Part shown: piece after piece, positions 1 to 12,219 of the stretch | Layout: each line of letters begins with the position of its first letter | How positions within the stretch are numbered: position 1 is the stretch's first letter | Source: Sipunculus nudus | Taxonomy: Eukaryota; Annelida; Sipuncula; Golfingiida; Sipunculidae | Reading direction: 5' to 3' | Length of the DNA stretch: 64,000 nt | Assembly (NCBI GenBank): GCA_026874595.1 | Contig: CM049314.1 | Coordinates: 57,212,300-57,276,299, forward strand | Program-made: the position numbers and the translations under genes | The notes under the pieces: generated by a model | Told to the model about the DNA's origin: nothing | Seen by the model: the letters and a program-made list of their open reading frames with translations, nothing else | Databases searched by the model: none

Positions 1-1480
1 TTGCAATTACTGATGTTTTATGGATCTTTCATGGATTGCTGAAAATATATTTCAAATGACACCATGCAGTCACCATTGGGAATTTTTTAATTTCAATCAT
101 AAAAATGAAAATTAAATAATTAAATAAAATTGTTGTTTACTATAAGGAATTATGTGAAGCATTTAATGATAGACAAGGATGCAGTTGATCATATTAAATT
201 AATCTAAATTTTCAGGTATTTTCCAGGTGTTTAATTTGTGTGTTTATTTTTTATTACAAAATTTAAAAAATTGAAATATGTAAAAAATTTTAAAAAATTA
301 CTCAGACAAGTGCTCATTAAAGATGTCAATATGTTTGATTAATAACATTAAGACTCATGGCTGTATCAGCTGTTACATGATACTGAGTAAATAATCAAAA
401 TTTATATTTCTGATACCTTTATTTCAGTTAATAAAATTAAACATTCCCAAATCCAGCTTGCTCCTTGTATAATATATTGGTTTGTTTTGATCCTTGGGTT
501 ATTTTTAACACATGTTTTTGTTTCATAGCTGAGATTATTTTCTTTTTTTTCTGATACATATTAAAAAAAATATTCCATTGTGATAAAAAAATCGGATCTT
601 AAAGACAAGTTCTCATTATGATGTCTGTAATGTTAATAATTGTCATAAGTGTCTTGACAGTGATGTGAAAGTATTCAGAAGTGAATATAATAATTTTTTT
701 TTTTATAAATTAAAGCCATAAAACCAGGTAGTTACAATCATTATTTAAATTTGTGAACTTTGTATATCCTGGATTCTCAACAGTTTCGTTCGACTGAAAC
801 TGAATAAATATGAGACATTGAGTGAATACTTTATAATTGTATTCAAATATGATTAAAAAAAATCAATAGTTCGATAATGAAAATTTATACAAATACTAAT
901 ACAGGTAAAAAGAAAGAATTTGAGTGCAAATACTTTCAAAATTTATTCATTAATGCATTCATGATTATATATTATAATATTATTTTAATAATCATTTATT
1001 TCAATTATATTATTAAAAGAAATATTTTGGATGTTACTGTTAATATTTTTTTATTAAAATTATATTTTGCCCAATAATTCCAATTAATTTTTAATGAATA
1101 GTTTAACTCTCATATCAGATGTGCTAGTGGTACTTTTGGCTATGGGCAACTTGTAATTATTGAATAACAGTTAACTCCTTTGTAAAAAACATGCATGATA
1201 ATTAACATGACTTACAGTGGACATTTATTTCCTGTTACTAGTGTTAGTGCTGTGGATTAAATTTTCACAGCATGTACACATAAGCATTTCATCTGTTAAA
1301 ATCTGAAATTTGAAACCAATTGATCAAAAACTGTAGATATCATTCAAGTTTTCAAGCACCATGTCTTGACTCTTTTCATCAAGTCAGTGAAATGTGTGCT
1401 GGAAGAAGTGTTACATAACATGTTACATAAACGGTTCAACTTCTGACCTAGCTACTGGCTCTGTGATTGTCTGGGTCAGG
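1..1480 (+). repeat. Degenerate interior of the Helentron-like family
   Basis: The first ~1100 bases align by eye with the interior of the full element at 34828-35510. Shared landmarks include the ACACCATGCAGTCACC block (60-75 here), the AAAGCCATAAAACCAGGTA block (712-730) and the TACTTTCAAAATTTATTCAT block (around 930). From about 1150 to 1390 the sequence instead matches the tail of the family's ~680-bp internal unit (GTGCTGTGGATTAAATTTTC, then TTCAAGTTTTCAAGCACCATG). The two blocks are in a different order from the intact copies, so this is a mosaic of fragments. It has no gene content. The 66-codon open frame at 877-1077 lies wholly inside this repeat. Confidence 0.7.
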
Positions 1481-1506
1481 CTGGGTCAGGCAAAAATTAC
1501 CAGAGA

Positions 1507-1536
1507 GCCTCTCTCTCTCTCTCTCTGGCAGTTTAG

Positions 1537-1601
<65 letters not shown>

Positions 1602-1660
1602 ACAGTCTAGCTCACTCTCTCTTGCTCTCTCTCTCTCTCTTTCTCTCCCTTTCTCTCTTA
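1507..1660. repeat. (CT)n microsatellite
   Basis: A long CT/TCTC tract, nearly pure between about 1541 and 1597, with interrupted CT-rich flanks. It sits between two parts of the degenerate family repeat. The period makes one frame appear open (Leu-Ser repeats), which is not evidence of coding. A shorter related CT tract lies at 2475-2525. Confidence 0.95.
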
Positions 1661-2470
1661 CCCCTAAGCCTCCCGTCCTCCCTGCACCCCATTCTGTTGA
1701 CAGGTTCTATAAACCAGATTAATTAGCTATGAATGTTGAAGCAATTTAGAAATGTGAATCAACTGAAATATTCCTATATATATATGTTATACTGTAAATG
1801 TGTAGTTACAACCTGGAAAAAATGATGTATTGAAAAAAAGGAATTAAGGCAAATCTTGTTAATTTTTCCTGGTTCAGTAGAATTGGAATTAAAATGATTT
1901 GCTTTGTTTCTCCACCTTTCTGCCTGCGTAAATATTTAATAATTATGAAAAAACTTTTTTCCCTGTAAACACATGAATTAAATTTCATATCTTGTATGAA
2001 TATGCAAGGGTGCTGTAACTCCCACCATCCCCTTCCCCCCACCCCATAGAGTCCTTGTTCTTTGGCACTGTGAACAATAGTTCTATTGATATTCCATAAA
2101 ATTTAATAATTAAAGATAATATATACAGAGAGACTGAGGCGTTGTACCTTCCATCATAACCCCTCCCTCCATCAATCCTTCCACCTGTTAAGTGGGGACT
2201 TTATGGCTACTGTATACATATGATAAAATAGAAAAATAGGTTTATTTAAATAATTGATCTCATTAGACAAATGTGTAAACTGTTGAACAGCTTATCAAAA
2301 AGGTAACCAATGGAAACCCATGGTCGGATCTCAAAGTATTATTTGCAACAATTTCTTCAATCATATCAACCAACCATGGCCAAGATTACCTTTTCCAATC
2401 AGACTTTATCTACTTGTCATAATATTTTAGATTTTAACCTTCCAGGTGTTTAAGTACTGTTGAATGTTTC
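1661..2470. other. Unique AT-rich intronic/upstream sequence
   Basis: No gene or clear repeat terminus is visible. The segment 1806-2042 is open on the minus strand but has no recognisable motif or splice context. Confidence 0.5.
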
Positions 2471-2517
2471 ATCCCCTCTCTCTGTAACTCTCTCTGTCTC
2501 TCTCTCTCTCTCTCCTT

Positions 2518-3170
2518 TTCTCTCTACATCCACCTCCTTGCTGTGCTCACTGTTCCCTTCTCCAAATCCATCCCAATGTCAGCCTAAGTAAACAAGAACA
2601 AGATGAATCAGATGTATTCATACTTCAATATTTTGTATAACTATTCATCCATAGGTACCTATGTACAAGCCAGAAATTATGTCAATATTGTGTAAAATGT
2701 AGACATAGTGGGCATCAAAATAATGTACCTTGTCAAGACTGAAGAGATATTGTGTCATACAGTCACAAATTCATAAATCCCTTCATCAGCATAGTAAATC
2801 ATAACATTATATCTGTCAAATTGATATCTTGCAGACTTCCATACACTATAGATTCTTCAACAAATAGCCTTATCATCATTCTACTACTGCTTATTACTGC
2901 TGTCATTGCATTCATATTTGCTCATATATTTCGCAATTTTCAACCCCTCCTAAATAGATAAAAAATAAACCACTATATTTGACTCTATTAATCCATCAGT
3001 CAGGTTATTTCATTTATCATTTACTCACATATTACATTACATTCCTTTATAATAGCTCAACATGTCCATGATATTCATTAGCTTTATCGACTCGATATAG
3101 TATCATAGTGGAGAAACATTTATAGCCCAATCACGATCAGCTGAGCGCCGTGACCCATGGGTCCCTTGTT
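2518..3170 (+). repeat. 3' arm of a Helentron-like element
   Basis: This stretch is near-identical to the right end of the intact element at 46080-46749, from the CATCCACCTCC block to the shared terminus. The terminus carries the sub-terminal motif CAGCTGAGCGCC (3138-3149), the perfect 12-bp palindrome GACCCATGGGTC (3152-3163), and ends CCTTGTT. The 69-codon open frame at 2752-2961 recurs at the homologous place at 46331-46540, so it is a property of the repeat. Confidence 0.85.
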
Positions 3171-3426
3171 TTTTCATGTTTTTCCATTTGTGATTTTAAC
3201 ATATCCATATCATGATGGCCTCTTAATTTTTCCAGTAAACTTCATTGAAATGGAAGTGACACCACATGCTAAGAGATACATAAAAATTCTAAGCACAGAA
3301 CTCAATTGTTCCTGTCTTATACATCATTCCACAAAGGGAATGTCTCTTCTGTAAAATATGATACCTTAATTATTTTCAGAATTTCATAATTAACCTTAAG
3401 TCATAGTACATATAGCTTTTTTATTA

Positions 3427-3720
3427 TGCAGCAGACATACATTGCAGTTGTTCTAGATCTCCACTCTTGTAACTGCTGAAAGGTTTTCTGGGTTCACCTT
3501 TCCAGGGTGTACACAGAGCAAAGAATTGTAATCTGAGCAGTGAGAGCATGGTATCGCATTGTGCATCCAGCTCCAATTTTTTAACACCAGGACACCCACT
3601 TTCATAGGTCTGATACATGGCCCTGTGACAGGAATGGTGTTATCAGACAAATAGGAGGAATTGTCACATGTTTTAAATTTGGAGCTGGATGTATAATGTC
3701 ATCCATTTGTCTTCATTTGC
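3427..3720. mobile_element. Degenerate foldback MITE
   Basis: This is related to the foldback elements at 12823-13033 and 39783-40104. It shares the ACACAGAGCAAAGAATTGTAAT block (around 3511-3532), the ATTGTGCATCCAGCTCCAATTT block (3558-3579) and the inverted TTTAAATTTGGAGCTGGATG block (3671-3690). The two oppositely oriented copies of the GGAGCTGGATG motif show the foldback structure. The outer terminal repeats are eroded. Confidence 0.7.
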
Positions 3721-4611
3721 TTGAAATGATTCAAAGTGTGTCTTAAGTGGACATTTCCCACATTACCTTATAAATTGGAAGAATTTGACATGATCCTGGG
3801 AAATTTTTGTGAAGGCTCTATCTCAGTGCCATCTAACAGAAATTATGCTGATGAACTCTGCCCATGGAAAACCTTTCCATGACGAACCCAGTCAAAGTCA
3901 TGTGCACCTAGCTATCCATTGATAAACAGGTATAATGCTAAAATATGTGAATTGGCCCAGTGAATTACAGCTCCAATCTGAACACAGTAACTGTTTTATT
4001 TCACAGACCTGCAAGAACTGTAAATATATCCATGTGGTAATATAGATTTATGAATTTTTTATTATGCTGGTCTTTTCATGTTGTCTCCTCATAAATTATT
4101 CTCTTTTTTGCCTTTCCTCTAAGTAACAAGATAGATTGCCACTCTTTGTTTGGTTGGTATGAATGTGTCGATACATATTTGTGTCCTTTCTACTCAAGCA
4201 GCATGTACAAAGTTGATTACATTGACATAAAATAAAATTCCATATCAAGATCCAAGTCTTGAAAATGGATAAAGTTGCTTTTAATCTCTACTGTCTGTGT
4301 ATATTAGTTTATAATACTTATAATATATATAATACCTGTGAGTACAAGTTTAAATGAAACAGGTATGATAAAGTAATACGGATTTATTGCAGTGTGCCTC
4401 ATAAATTCTCTAGAAAGAAACCTAGCTTATTTGGCTTTTTGCCTCCTCGGCCCAGCTGTCAAAAGAACTGTTGCAAATATGTGTAGCATGGGAAAGTATA
4501 CGACAGCTATAAGCATGTGTAACAAAATATATTTTATGGTATGGATGCATGGGCCTGGGTTTTGAAATATTTAGACAAGTTCTTTTACATTCCTAATTAC
4601 AGTATTTTACT

Positions 4612-5282
4612 GTGTAGATAGAGTGGACCTGTATTTTGAGATCAGTATTTATGTTGCACCTTGCAATATGGATGTGTCTTGAGCTGTGTTTTGAGAGTGT
4701 TATTTATTGTGTTTTGCAATATAGATGAAACTGAACTCTTCTTTGAGATGCTTAATTGTGGTACTTTACAGTGTGGATGGAGCAGATCAGTATTTTAGAA
4801 TACCATTAATGTGTTTTTTATTATGGATTGAGTTGATCTGTTTTAAGATTATTACACTTTATTTTGCAGTATGGGTGGAGCTGACCTGTATTTTTTTTTT
4901 TTGCAGTATGGATTGATTGACCTGTGTTTTAATATTGTCATTTGTATTTTGCAGTATGGATTGAATGACCTGTGTTTTAATATTGTCATTTGTATTTTGC
5001 AGTATGGATAAAGCTGACCTGTGTTTTGAGATTGTTATTTGTATTTTGCAGTATGGATGGAGCCGACCTGTGTTTTGAGATTGTTATTTGTATTTTGCAG
5101 TATGGATGGAGCTGACCTGTGTTTTGAGATTGTTATTTGTATTTTGCAGTATGGATCGAGCTGACCTGTGTTTTGAGATTGTTAATTCTATTTTGCAGTA
5201 TGGATTGAGCTGAATGTATTTTGAAATTGTTATTTGTATTTTGCAGTTTGAATGGAGCTTACCTATGTTTTGTATTTTGCAG
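4612..5282 (+). repeat. 49-bp tandem array of the CASK exon 5' edge and its splice acceptor
   Basis: About 14 decaying copies of a unit of roughly 49 bp precede the real exon. Each unit consists of an intron tail (GTATTTTGCAG) followed by the first bases of the exon (TATGGATGGAGCTGACCTGT, then a TTTTGAGATTGTTATTT tail). Acceptor AGs end at 4869, 4906, 4954, 5002, 5051, 5100, 5149, 5198, 5246 and finally the genuine 5282. Most spacings are 48-49 bp; the last is 36. The units at 5002-5198 are nearly identical to the real junction. Those before 4870 are degenerate (AATATGGAT, CAGTGTGGATGG). The array stops exactly where the coding exon continues (AAGCGGGCG instead of ATTTGTATT), so it arose from the exon boundary itself. 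All but the last decoy AG lead to a stop codon. Confidence 0.92.
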
Positions 5283-5360
5283 TATGGATGGAGCTGACCT
5301 ATGTTTTGAGATTGTTAAGCGGGCGTCCTCAGGGTTTGTGTACAGTGAAGCAGTTGCAGG
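5283..5360 (+). CDS. CASK: CASK exon a: kinase hinge and start of the C-lobe
   Basis: This 78-nt internal exon starts after TTTTGCAG and ends before a GTGAGT donor. It encodes the last base of a Phe codon, then [18 protein letters not shown] followed by VYSEAVA, closely matching the vertebrate CASK segment [23 protein letters not shown] (calcium/calmodulin-dependent serine protein kinase) is a membrane-associated guanylate-kinase scaffold. It binds neurexin, syndecan, Mint/X11 and Veli at synapses and epithelial junctions. This piece is the hinge and alpha-D region of the N-terminal CaM-kinase domain. Entry and exit are both phase 2, so skipping this exon alone would keep the frame but delete 26 residues. 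The exon upstream is outside the window or unrecognised. The acceptor is preceded by a tandem array of its own copies. Confidence 0.95.
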
Positions 5361-7391
5361 GTGAGTAGAAGTCTATAAAGTTATTCATATGTGTAAATTC
5401 TATTGACTTTGTATCAGGCTTTTGTGATTAATCAGCACTATATTATTTATACACAGAGTGAACATTCACTGATAACTTACATGACTTAACACCAACATGA
5501 CCACCATCAGTCATGGATAGCATGATACACACCTTTATCTGTGGGGGTAAAATTCCATACATATGCCAGGAGATTCACCAGTATACTGAGTCAAAGAACA
5601 ATTGTCTTACTTCATTTTAGGTCTCATTAGAATGTAAACAGACAAATGTACTTGTTGGTCCATTAAATCAGGAAAGACATGATGAACCTTGTCTAAGTAG
5701 TCAGGAATTGTCTAAAAATAAAATGAAAAGTTTGTTTCCTCCTCGAGATTTTCATTGTAGTTTTCAACATGACTGTTTCTGTTACTCAGACATCATTGAT
5801 AGGCTGTCTTATGCTGGGGGACAAATGTTTTTCACTTTCAGGTATTTTGTTTTCTATAATGTGTATAAATATATCTCGTTTTCAGCAGGTTGGATTTAAT
5901 TGTCAGCTCTAAGAAAACCATAATATTCTGAACAGTAGCAATATAACTTACACTGACAATAAATCCACTAAAAGCACTATCCAGTTTTTCTATTCTGACA
6001 GGTAAATCAGCTGTTCTTATATAATATAATTAAATCCTTAACTTTAACCACCCAGTGTTATTTAATAATTATTATAGTCTTATTCTGTATACAAGGAATA
6101 TGAGTAACCGAAGGTTGTTAATTAAATTACTGTCTGTTTACTGTATATAAGTATTATAAATATTATTTGAAGATTTATCACTAATAATCTCTGGATTTAA
6201 ACAGTAAATTATCCTCTTAGTTACCCAGAGTACTCCTCTGTGCCACTGTTTTAGGTCCTGAATTGTCAGGAGTAATACCAGCTTTGTCCCAAAGGGGGTC
6301 ATTTTCCATATTTGCCCATAAATCCTGAGGAATTTGACATTATTTTGGGAGGGATGTCTAGCTGTGCCGTCTTTCAGAAATGATGCCTTTGTAATGCAAA
6401 GATATCATATAAAGCACTTTCTGTCATATTTGCAATGAAACTGGTTTTCAGGTGTGAAACAATTAACAGGTAATAAGCTAGTTAAAATAACAACTAGACT
6501 TCTTGTAACTGTTATACAACAGTTACAGTTTTCCACCTATCCCCCAACCCCCACAGCTCATCAAAATAATTCATCCATAGTAAGGCACATCTTGGGTAAG
6601 AATCAATGAAATTGTACCAAAAAAAAGATGCAGAATAATAACAGGAAAAAACAAATATCCGCACCTAAAAACAGGAGTAGATACTAATGCCAAAAAAATA
6701 TCTTCACCTATGGATAAGTGCAGATAATTATGTGAGAGTAGTAGACATGCAAATGAAGCCAGTATATGAAGCTATTTTAGGTATGTTTGTACCAAAAAAA
6801 TATGATATTTGGTAGACATGAGCAGTGAGAGCTACTACAGACTTTGCGGTCGAGCCAGACCAATCAGGAAACAATTCATCAATGCCCAGACACGTTTGAC
6901 CTTCCTCGCAGGTGCGTTGCCACTAATACAGACCTGAGTACATTCTGGGTTTAGTTGCTGTCGCAATAAAAACAGTACATCGACATCGAGGTGGATGTGG
7001 ATGCAGCCATTGAGTCTGGTTTCCCAGCTGCTCTGATCGGCAAAGTGCACACCAGAGATCAAAGTCAGCTTGTTTGGCAAACAGCCTTTTAAATGGTTTC
7101 CTAATATCGCTTTATCTTCTTTAAATGTTTGTTGTTGTCATGTAACTTGTCCATGATTTTAAGGTCCGTTTAGAGCCAAGAGTCCTCTGGGGTATCCCCA
7201 GTTGTTCTTTATTTTTTTACACGAATGCACCAGTAACCAGGATAAACATTTAAATCAACCACTTCCTGTTGGAATAACTGCTGCATATTCAAACTTGAAT
7301 ATATGATGGCTTTTATAATGTTGTCTATTCGAACTCTCGAGCTGACTGTTTCAACTTATATGATGACAAGAACAAGCATAAGAAATTGAAA
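5361..7391. other. Intron 1, first part: no clear element
   Basis: AT-rich intronic sequence beginning at the GTGAGT donor. A minus-strand open stretch at 6835-7080 is locally richer in CpG than its surroundings, but I see no homology or splice context. Nothing else is recognised. Confidence 0.5.
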
Positions 7392-7760
7392 AAGCGGTGC
7401 CCTATAGTGATCACCGTGTCCGTCTGTCCATCTGTCCTTCCTTCCGTCAGTCAGTGACACTTTCTTTTGTGCATGATATCCCAAAGAGAATACAATAAAT
7501 CTTTTTCAAAATCTACAGGGATGATTAGTTCCTAGGAGGGATCTGCCCCTATCAAATTTCAGACCAACCAAAAATTCAATATGGCTGCCAGAGCACAATT
7601 GGTGAATTTTTTTTCATGCAAAAAGAGACTACAGTTTCTCCGGAAGGATGTTTGCCATATAGAGATTCCTACATCGCCACAAAAGCTGTGCTACTATCAT
7701 CTTACACCTATTCACTCTTCAGGGCCCTCTTGAGGACCATCGTCTGATAACATCTACTTA
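7392..7760 (+). repeat. Dispersed bivalve-type repeat with GTCCGTCTGTCC tract
   Basis: It starts with AAGCGGTGCCCTATAGTGAT, followed by a CCGTCTGTCCATCTGTCC tract and then a degenerate unit. The opening is shared with the repeat at 9331 (AAGCGGGTGCCCTATAGTAA). No coding content is seen. Confidence 0.7.
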
Positions 7761-8339
7761 AATTCAAGAATTTCAGTTGTTCTTTAATGTCAAGGAATTA
7801 TAATTTATTAACTCTTGTTCTTCCTTAGTTTCAAGAAATTTCACTTGTGTCTACCCTCAAGTCTTGAATAAAAATACAGATTAATTAAATACACAGTCTT
7901 ACCTGATCAATGCTAACAATCATATCAAAACACCAATTAAAGTTAATTTTACATCCATAGTTAACAGGTCATGCCATATCTTAATGATAATTAACAATGA
8001 TTTTTTTCCCTCCTACAGTGTATTTCTGGTTCACAGAAAAAAGTTAGGGGACAAAGGATACATATTGTTTTTCACCCAAGATATGTTTATTTATAGTGAA
8101 ATGTACCTAATTTGATAATCAGCTCCACCTGGTGTGTATTCCCTGAAAACTGAAAAAAATGTTCATTCCATCAGACATCTGTGTTGGCTTTGTCTTTGCA
8201 AAGTATATCAAAATGTCAATAGAAGGAAAAAGGTACGTCAGACCGTACCCATACCAGCAAATAATCTGGATAGCAGATCAGTTTACTCTAGGACACTTCT
8301 CCGCATCAGTTCAGTTTTCTGTAGACAGCTTAAAAAGCA

Positions 8340-8440
8340 GTCTACTGTCTTTCAGTTTACTTTATTCCGGTTTACAGTAAATGGACTTAAGTAAACTGAA
8401 CTACTGTAGTCCAGTTTACAGTAAACCAGTTCCTAGTGCA
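8340..8440. repeat. Palindromic cluster of GTTTAC/GTAAAC
   Basis: TTCAGTTTACTT and its exact reverse complement AAGTAAACTGAA lie about 28 bases apart. They are followed by two further small palindromes of the form GTTTACAGTAAAC. The fold is clear; its function is unknown. It overlaps two short open frames that I do not consider genes. Confidence 0.5.
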
Positions 8441-9330
8441 TACAGGCAAATCTGTTTCTATTCTTTTTTAAGGCCAGCTTAGCTACTATTCGACCTAATT
8501 CTTCATCTGAAATATCACATGTTTGCAGCACAGTAAATTGGAATAACAACCAAGTACAGGCAGCAAACTTCTGTTTTATCAACTTAACTAGTTTGGGCTG
8601 AACCTAATGCAGAAATGTCCTAATATTCCTGGGAATTGATTCATGTATTATTAACAAGAACAGGGTTCAGTGTAACATCATGGAATTTCATCAAAAGTCA
8701 TGGAATTAAATATGATAACTGGGGAAAGTTATTGAAAAGTCAATGAAGGACAGTTCAGGTGACCATAGCTGATAATCAGGTTGAAAAGGTTTGGCATCAA
8801 TTGCTTTAAGATTCAACATTTACTCAGTTCATAGTTAACATTCATTGTCTTAAGGTACTGATGTGTATGCATATACATTTTATCATTGCTTGCTTTCAGT
8901 CAAATTTTTATCTATGTTAGTTTCAGCTAAGTTATAAAATGAGATTGTGATTCAAAGGCCATGTGTTTAAAGTTTGTGTGAATTTTCCAACTGAAAGTCA
9001 GTGAAATTTTTTACAGGATAATGCTTAAAACCCTGATGAAATAAACTGGCAAATACAATAAATGAAGAATTACTATTTTAATTCTTGACAGCACTGTTTT
9101 TCAACCACTGTTTTCATTGCTGTAAATCTATACAATGTTAAGAAGTGCTTTGCCAATAAATTGCACCCATTTATACTGACACAAATTTTGATTTACTGTT
9201 TATTAAAACAGCTAGACATAGATATAATATATAAAATACAAATAAATAGATCCTAATAAGTCTGAAGCTAATGCTTTCATGAATAGATTTCCTGGTCATA
9301 AATTGTTTGTAAAGCCTTAGCAGTTTAATT

Positions 9331-10300
9331 AGGGCCCCGCTTGAAAAGCGGGTGCCCTATAGTAATCAACCTTTCCGTCTGTCTGTCTGTCTGTCTAGCT
9401 GTTTGTCTTTCCACAAATTCTTTTCCATATGATAACTCCAGTTAGGATTGACGGATTGTGTTCAAACCTGACATATGTATTAACCATCAATTAAGGAAGA
9501 TCCCTATCGATTTTGGGGTCTGGAGGTCAAAGGTCAAAAAAGTTATTCACAGTTTGGTGTTAAATTGTAGGTCCCTTTTACAGCAGGGCAGAAATCATAA
9601 TTGTAACCATAAATGTTTGGTCCACCTTAACAGTAGGACAGGTCCTCATGTCAACAGCAACGAGGCATGATATATGGTCATAGTCAGCCATTTTTCTGTA
9701 AGTTATACGGTATAAACCATTACTTAACACCTAGTAGGGTTGCGCTCTCTTAGCAAATATGTATGCAAAAGGACACACATTGTTAACACAATAACTCGTA
9801 AAAAGTATTTCATATAAGGTCCCCAGAGTCACGGCAGTGATGGACCTTTTGATGGGCTACATCATGTATGAAGATGGGTGACCTTGATGAATTTTTCAAG
9901 GTCACAGAGGTGATAATGCTAAAATGATGTTAACCAAGTAGCTGGCAAATAATTTGACTAACACTCACTGAATTTGCACCAGTAATGTTTGTTATGAAGG
10001 GCTAGGTCAAGTTTGAAGATAGATGACCTTGACAGAGGCGATAATTCTCAAATGATGTTAAAGTTATAACTTGCAAAGAATTTGATGAACAATCAAATTC
10101 GTTTCTGCATAACAACTCCCTTAACATATGATGGATAGGATTCAAAACATAATGTATCACCCATGGCCTAAGAGAAGCTTATTGATATTTGGGTCAGAAG
10201 GAAAAACAAAGTAACACACAGTTTGGTGTTCAGTTGCTGGTGTCTCCTTCAGCAGGCCAGAAATGGATGAATCTTTTTCGAGTGTACAGCGGCATTACAT
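9331..10300 (+). repeat. Dispersed repeat with 5' hairpin and internal tandem duplication
   Basis: The left end, GGGCCCCGCTTGAAAAGCGG, forms a hairpin (CCCGCTT / AAGCGGG) and is followed by TGCCCTATAGT and a (CTGT)n tract. Two internal segments about 660 bp apart are homologous: around 9430-9590 and 10105-10250, both ending ACAGTTTGGTGTT. The layout of 5' hairpin, tetranucleotide tract and tandem internal units resembles the Helentron-like family elsewhere in the window, although the sequence differs. The right end is not identified. Confidence 0.6.
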
Positions 10301-12180
10301 TTTCACAGCATATTTTGTACAGACAATTTGAAGATTCCCCAGAAAAGGATACACTGGCCCAACACACCACAGTGGCTCTCATTTAGACCATGTTTGGACA
10401 AATCTATCTCCAATTCCATCATCTCAAGGAATTTGGACCTATTATAGTGACCATCAACAAATTTACATTGATATTCATATGTAGCCATTCTACACAACAC
10501 AGCGCATCTGTAGACCCAAGCCCAAGAACAGCTGAATCTCAGTTCAAGAGAATGACCATTTTATCACTACTAACCAGCAGCTGACTCTCTCTAATACTAC
10601 AAGGTTCATGTACAGACTCAAGCCTCACATATAATAAGGCCAATTTAACATACAAATACTTGAAAAATATTTGACACATGCAGCCAAGACTTCAACCAAG
10701 AATAATTGGCACAGGTAATACACAAATACAGAAACTAAAAATGCATGCAGTTCTTTTATATCATTATTTTGATAGCTTTGAACATTTTCACTTTACCATA
10801 TCTTTTCTTCCAGTTTATACATGTCAGCTGTTCTTTAAGGATCTTTAATTTTCAAATATCACTCTATCAGCCCATGCTACCAAAGTACACCAAAATCACA
10901 GTACTACAATTTATAATGACTGCATCTTTTGCCGGGCCCTTCCTGACCTGTCAGTTTTGTAGTTCAAGAAAAAAAATTTACATTTTTGTGTGATTAAATA
11001 TATCCTGTATAAATTTTTGAAACTTTAATGAGAAATGTATGCATTAATGCATGTGATTTCCTATTAGAAAATGACCAATGTTCAGAAACAATGGAAGCCT
11101 TTGGAAATCTTTGCCAAGAAAAGATGCAGGCACAAGTCAAGAGTGATAAAGACGAATTTGCCTGTGTAAATCCAGCATATTTGTCTTATTTGAAAACATA
11201 GATTTCTCATTGATGTAAACTGTATTGGCTTTTGGTAGCATAGTTTATTCCACAAAATTAGTCTTTTTCCAATGTTTAAATCTTCAATTTGGAAATCGTC
11301 TTCTGTTTTGATAATACCGGATAAAGAGGTTAGGAAGGACTAAAAAATTAATGAAAATTTAAAGATTCTGTTTGCTAATGATGCAGGGAAGATCATCACA
11401 GTCATCAAGAAAACCATCGGTCAAAATGTGCTGTGAAACAGCTTGACTGAAACCGTGCCTATTTTAAATGCATGAAGCCATAAACACATCAGCCAGGCTG
11501 GGCTGTTAGTCCATCTACAGCAAGAGAATTGTGCTGTTTGTAGTCCCTCAGATCCCTGGAAGAGGCCAACACCTACATTTGGCCCCGGTGAAAATTAAAT
11601 TTAGAGCTATTTGTAGTCTTCTTCGAGAGAAAATCAGACTTGGAAAGGTCAGCAGTAGGCTTTACAGGCGACTAGTTACTAAACAGCTTTTCTCTTTGTC
11701 TATCGGATGTACAGGAAGCTCATATCACCTGGTTATTGTAAGATGTCACCTCATAAGCACCCAAAGAGGATATAAAGACATGTGAGGCTTACATGGATTG
11801 AATCTTGAAGATCTATCAGATAACCTGGATTCTGTCTAAGGCTGTTGGCTCCCATTTGGTATCTTTCTCATATTCCTGTAGACAGTAAAAGACACATTTC
11901 ATGTAACATGTAGTGCCTCCAAAACCAATATATAATTGTGTGAGATGAGCAGGCCTTGCATACCTTGCCATGTTCTGTAATCTGCTTTATTTGAAATATA
12001 TCCAAAGATTTATTAACAATAATATTTCATATGACTGGACATCATGTAGGTAATTAGGTAATATATATATATTCATACTATGTGTGTGTGCCAGGGCCTA
12101 AATCCAATCAAGATTTTGGCTGGACCAGATCCAGATCAGGGTTTAGGCTGGACTGAGTCTCAATAAGTCCTAAGTGACAC
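10301..12180. other. Intron 1: no recognised element
   Basis: AT-rich intron. Short open frames at 10745-10993 and 11531-11785 have no recognisable domain, and I find no supporting splice sites. The stretch 12055-12200 has short AT and other simple-sequence runs. Confidence 0.45.
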
Positions 12181-12188
12181 ATATATAC

Positions 12189-12219
12189 AGAGAGAGAGAG
12201 AGAGAGAGAAGGGGGGGGG
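12189..12219. repeat. (AG)n microsatellite and short G run
   Basis: A pure AG run of about 20 bases is followed directly by AAGGGGGGGGG. Simple sequence only. Confidence 0.9.

Noticed and set aside
1394-1726. 110-codon + strand open frame with Ser-Leu repeats
   Set aside because: It is the translation of the (CT)n microsatellite; it has no splice context or homology.
4725-4916. 63-codon frame within the exon-edge array
   Set aside because: It is read through degenerate array units in a frame unrelated to CASK.
6835-7080. 81-codon minus-strand frame in a slightly CpG-richer patch
   Set aside because: No recognisable domain; flanking sequence gives no convincing splice sites or homologous exon.
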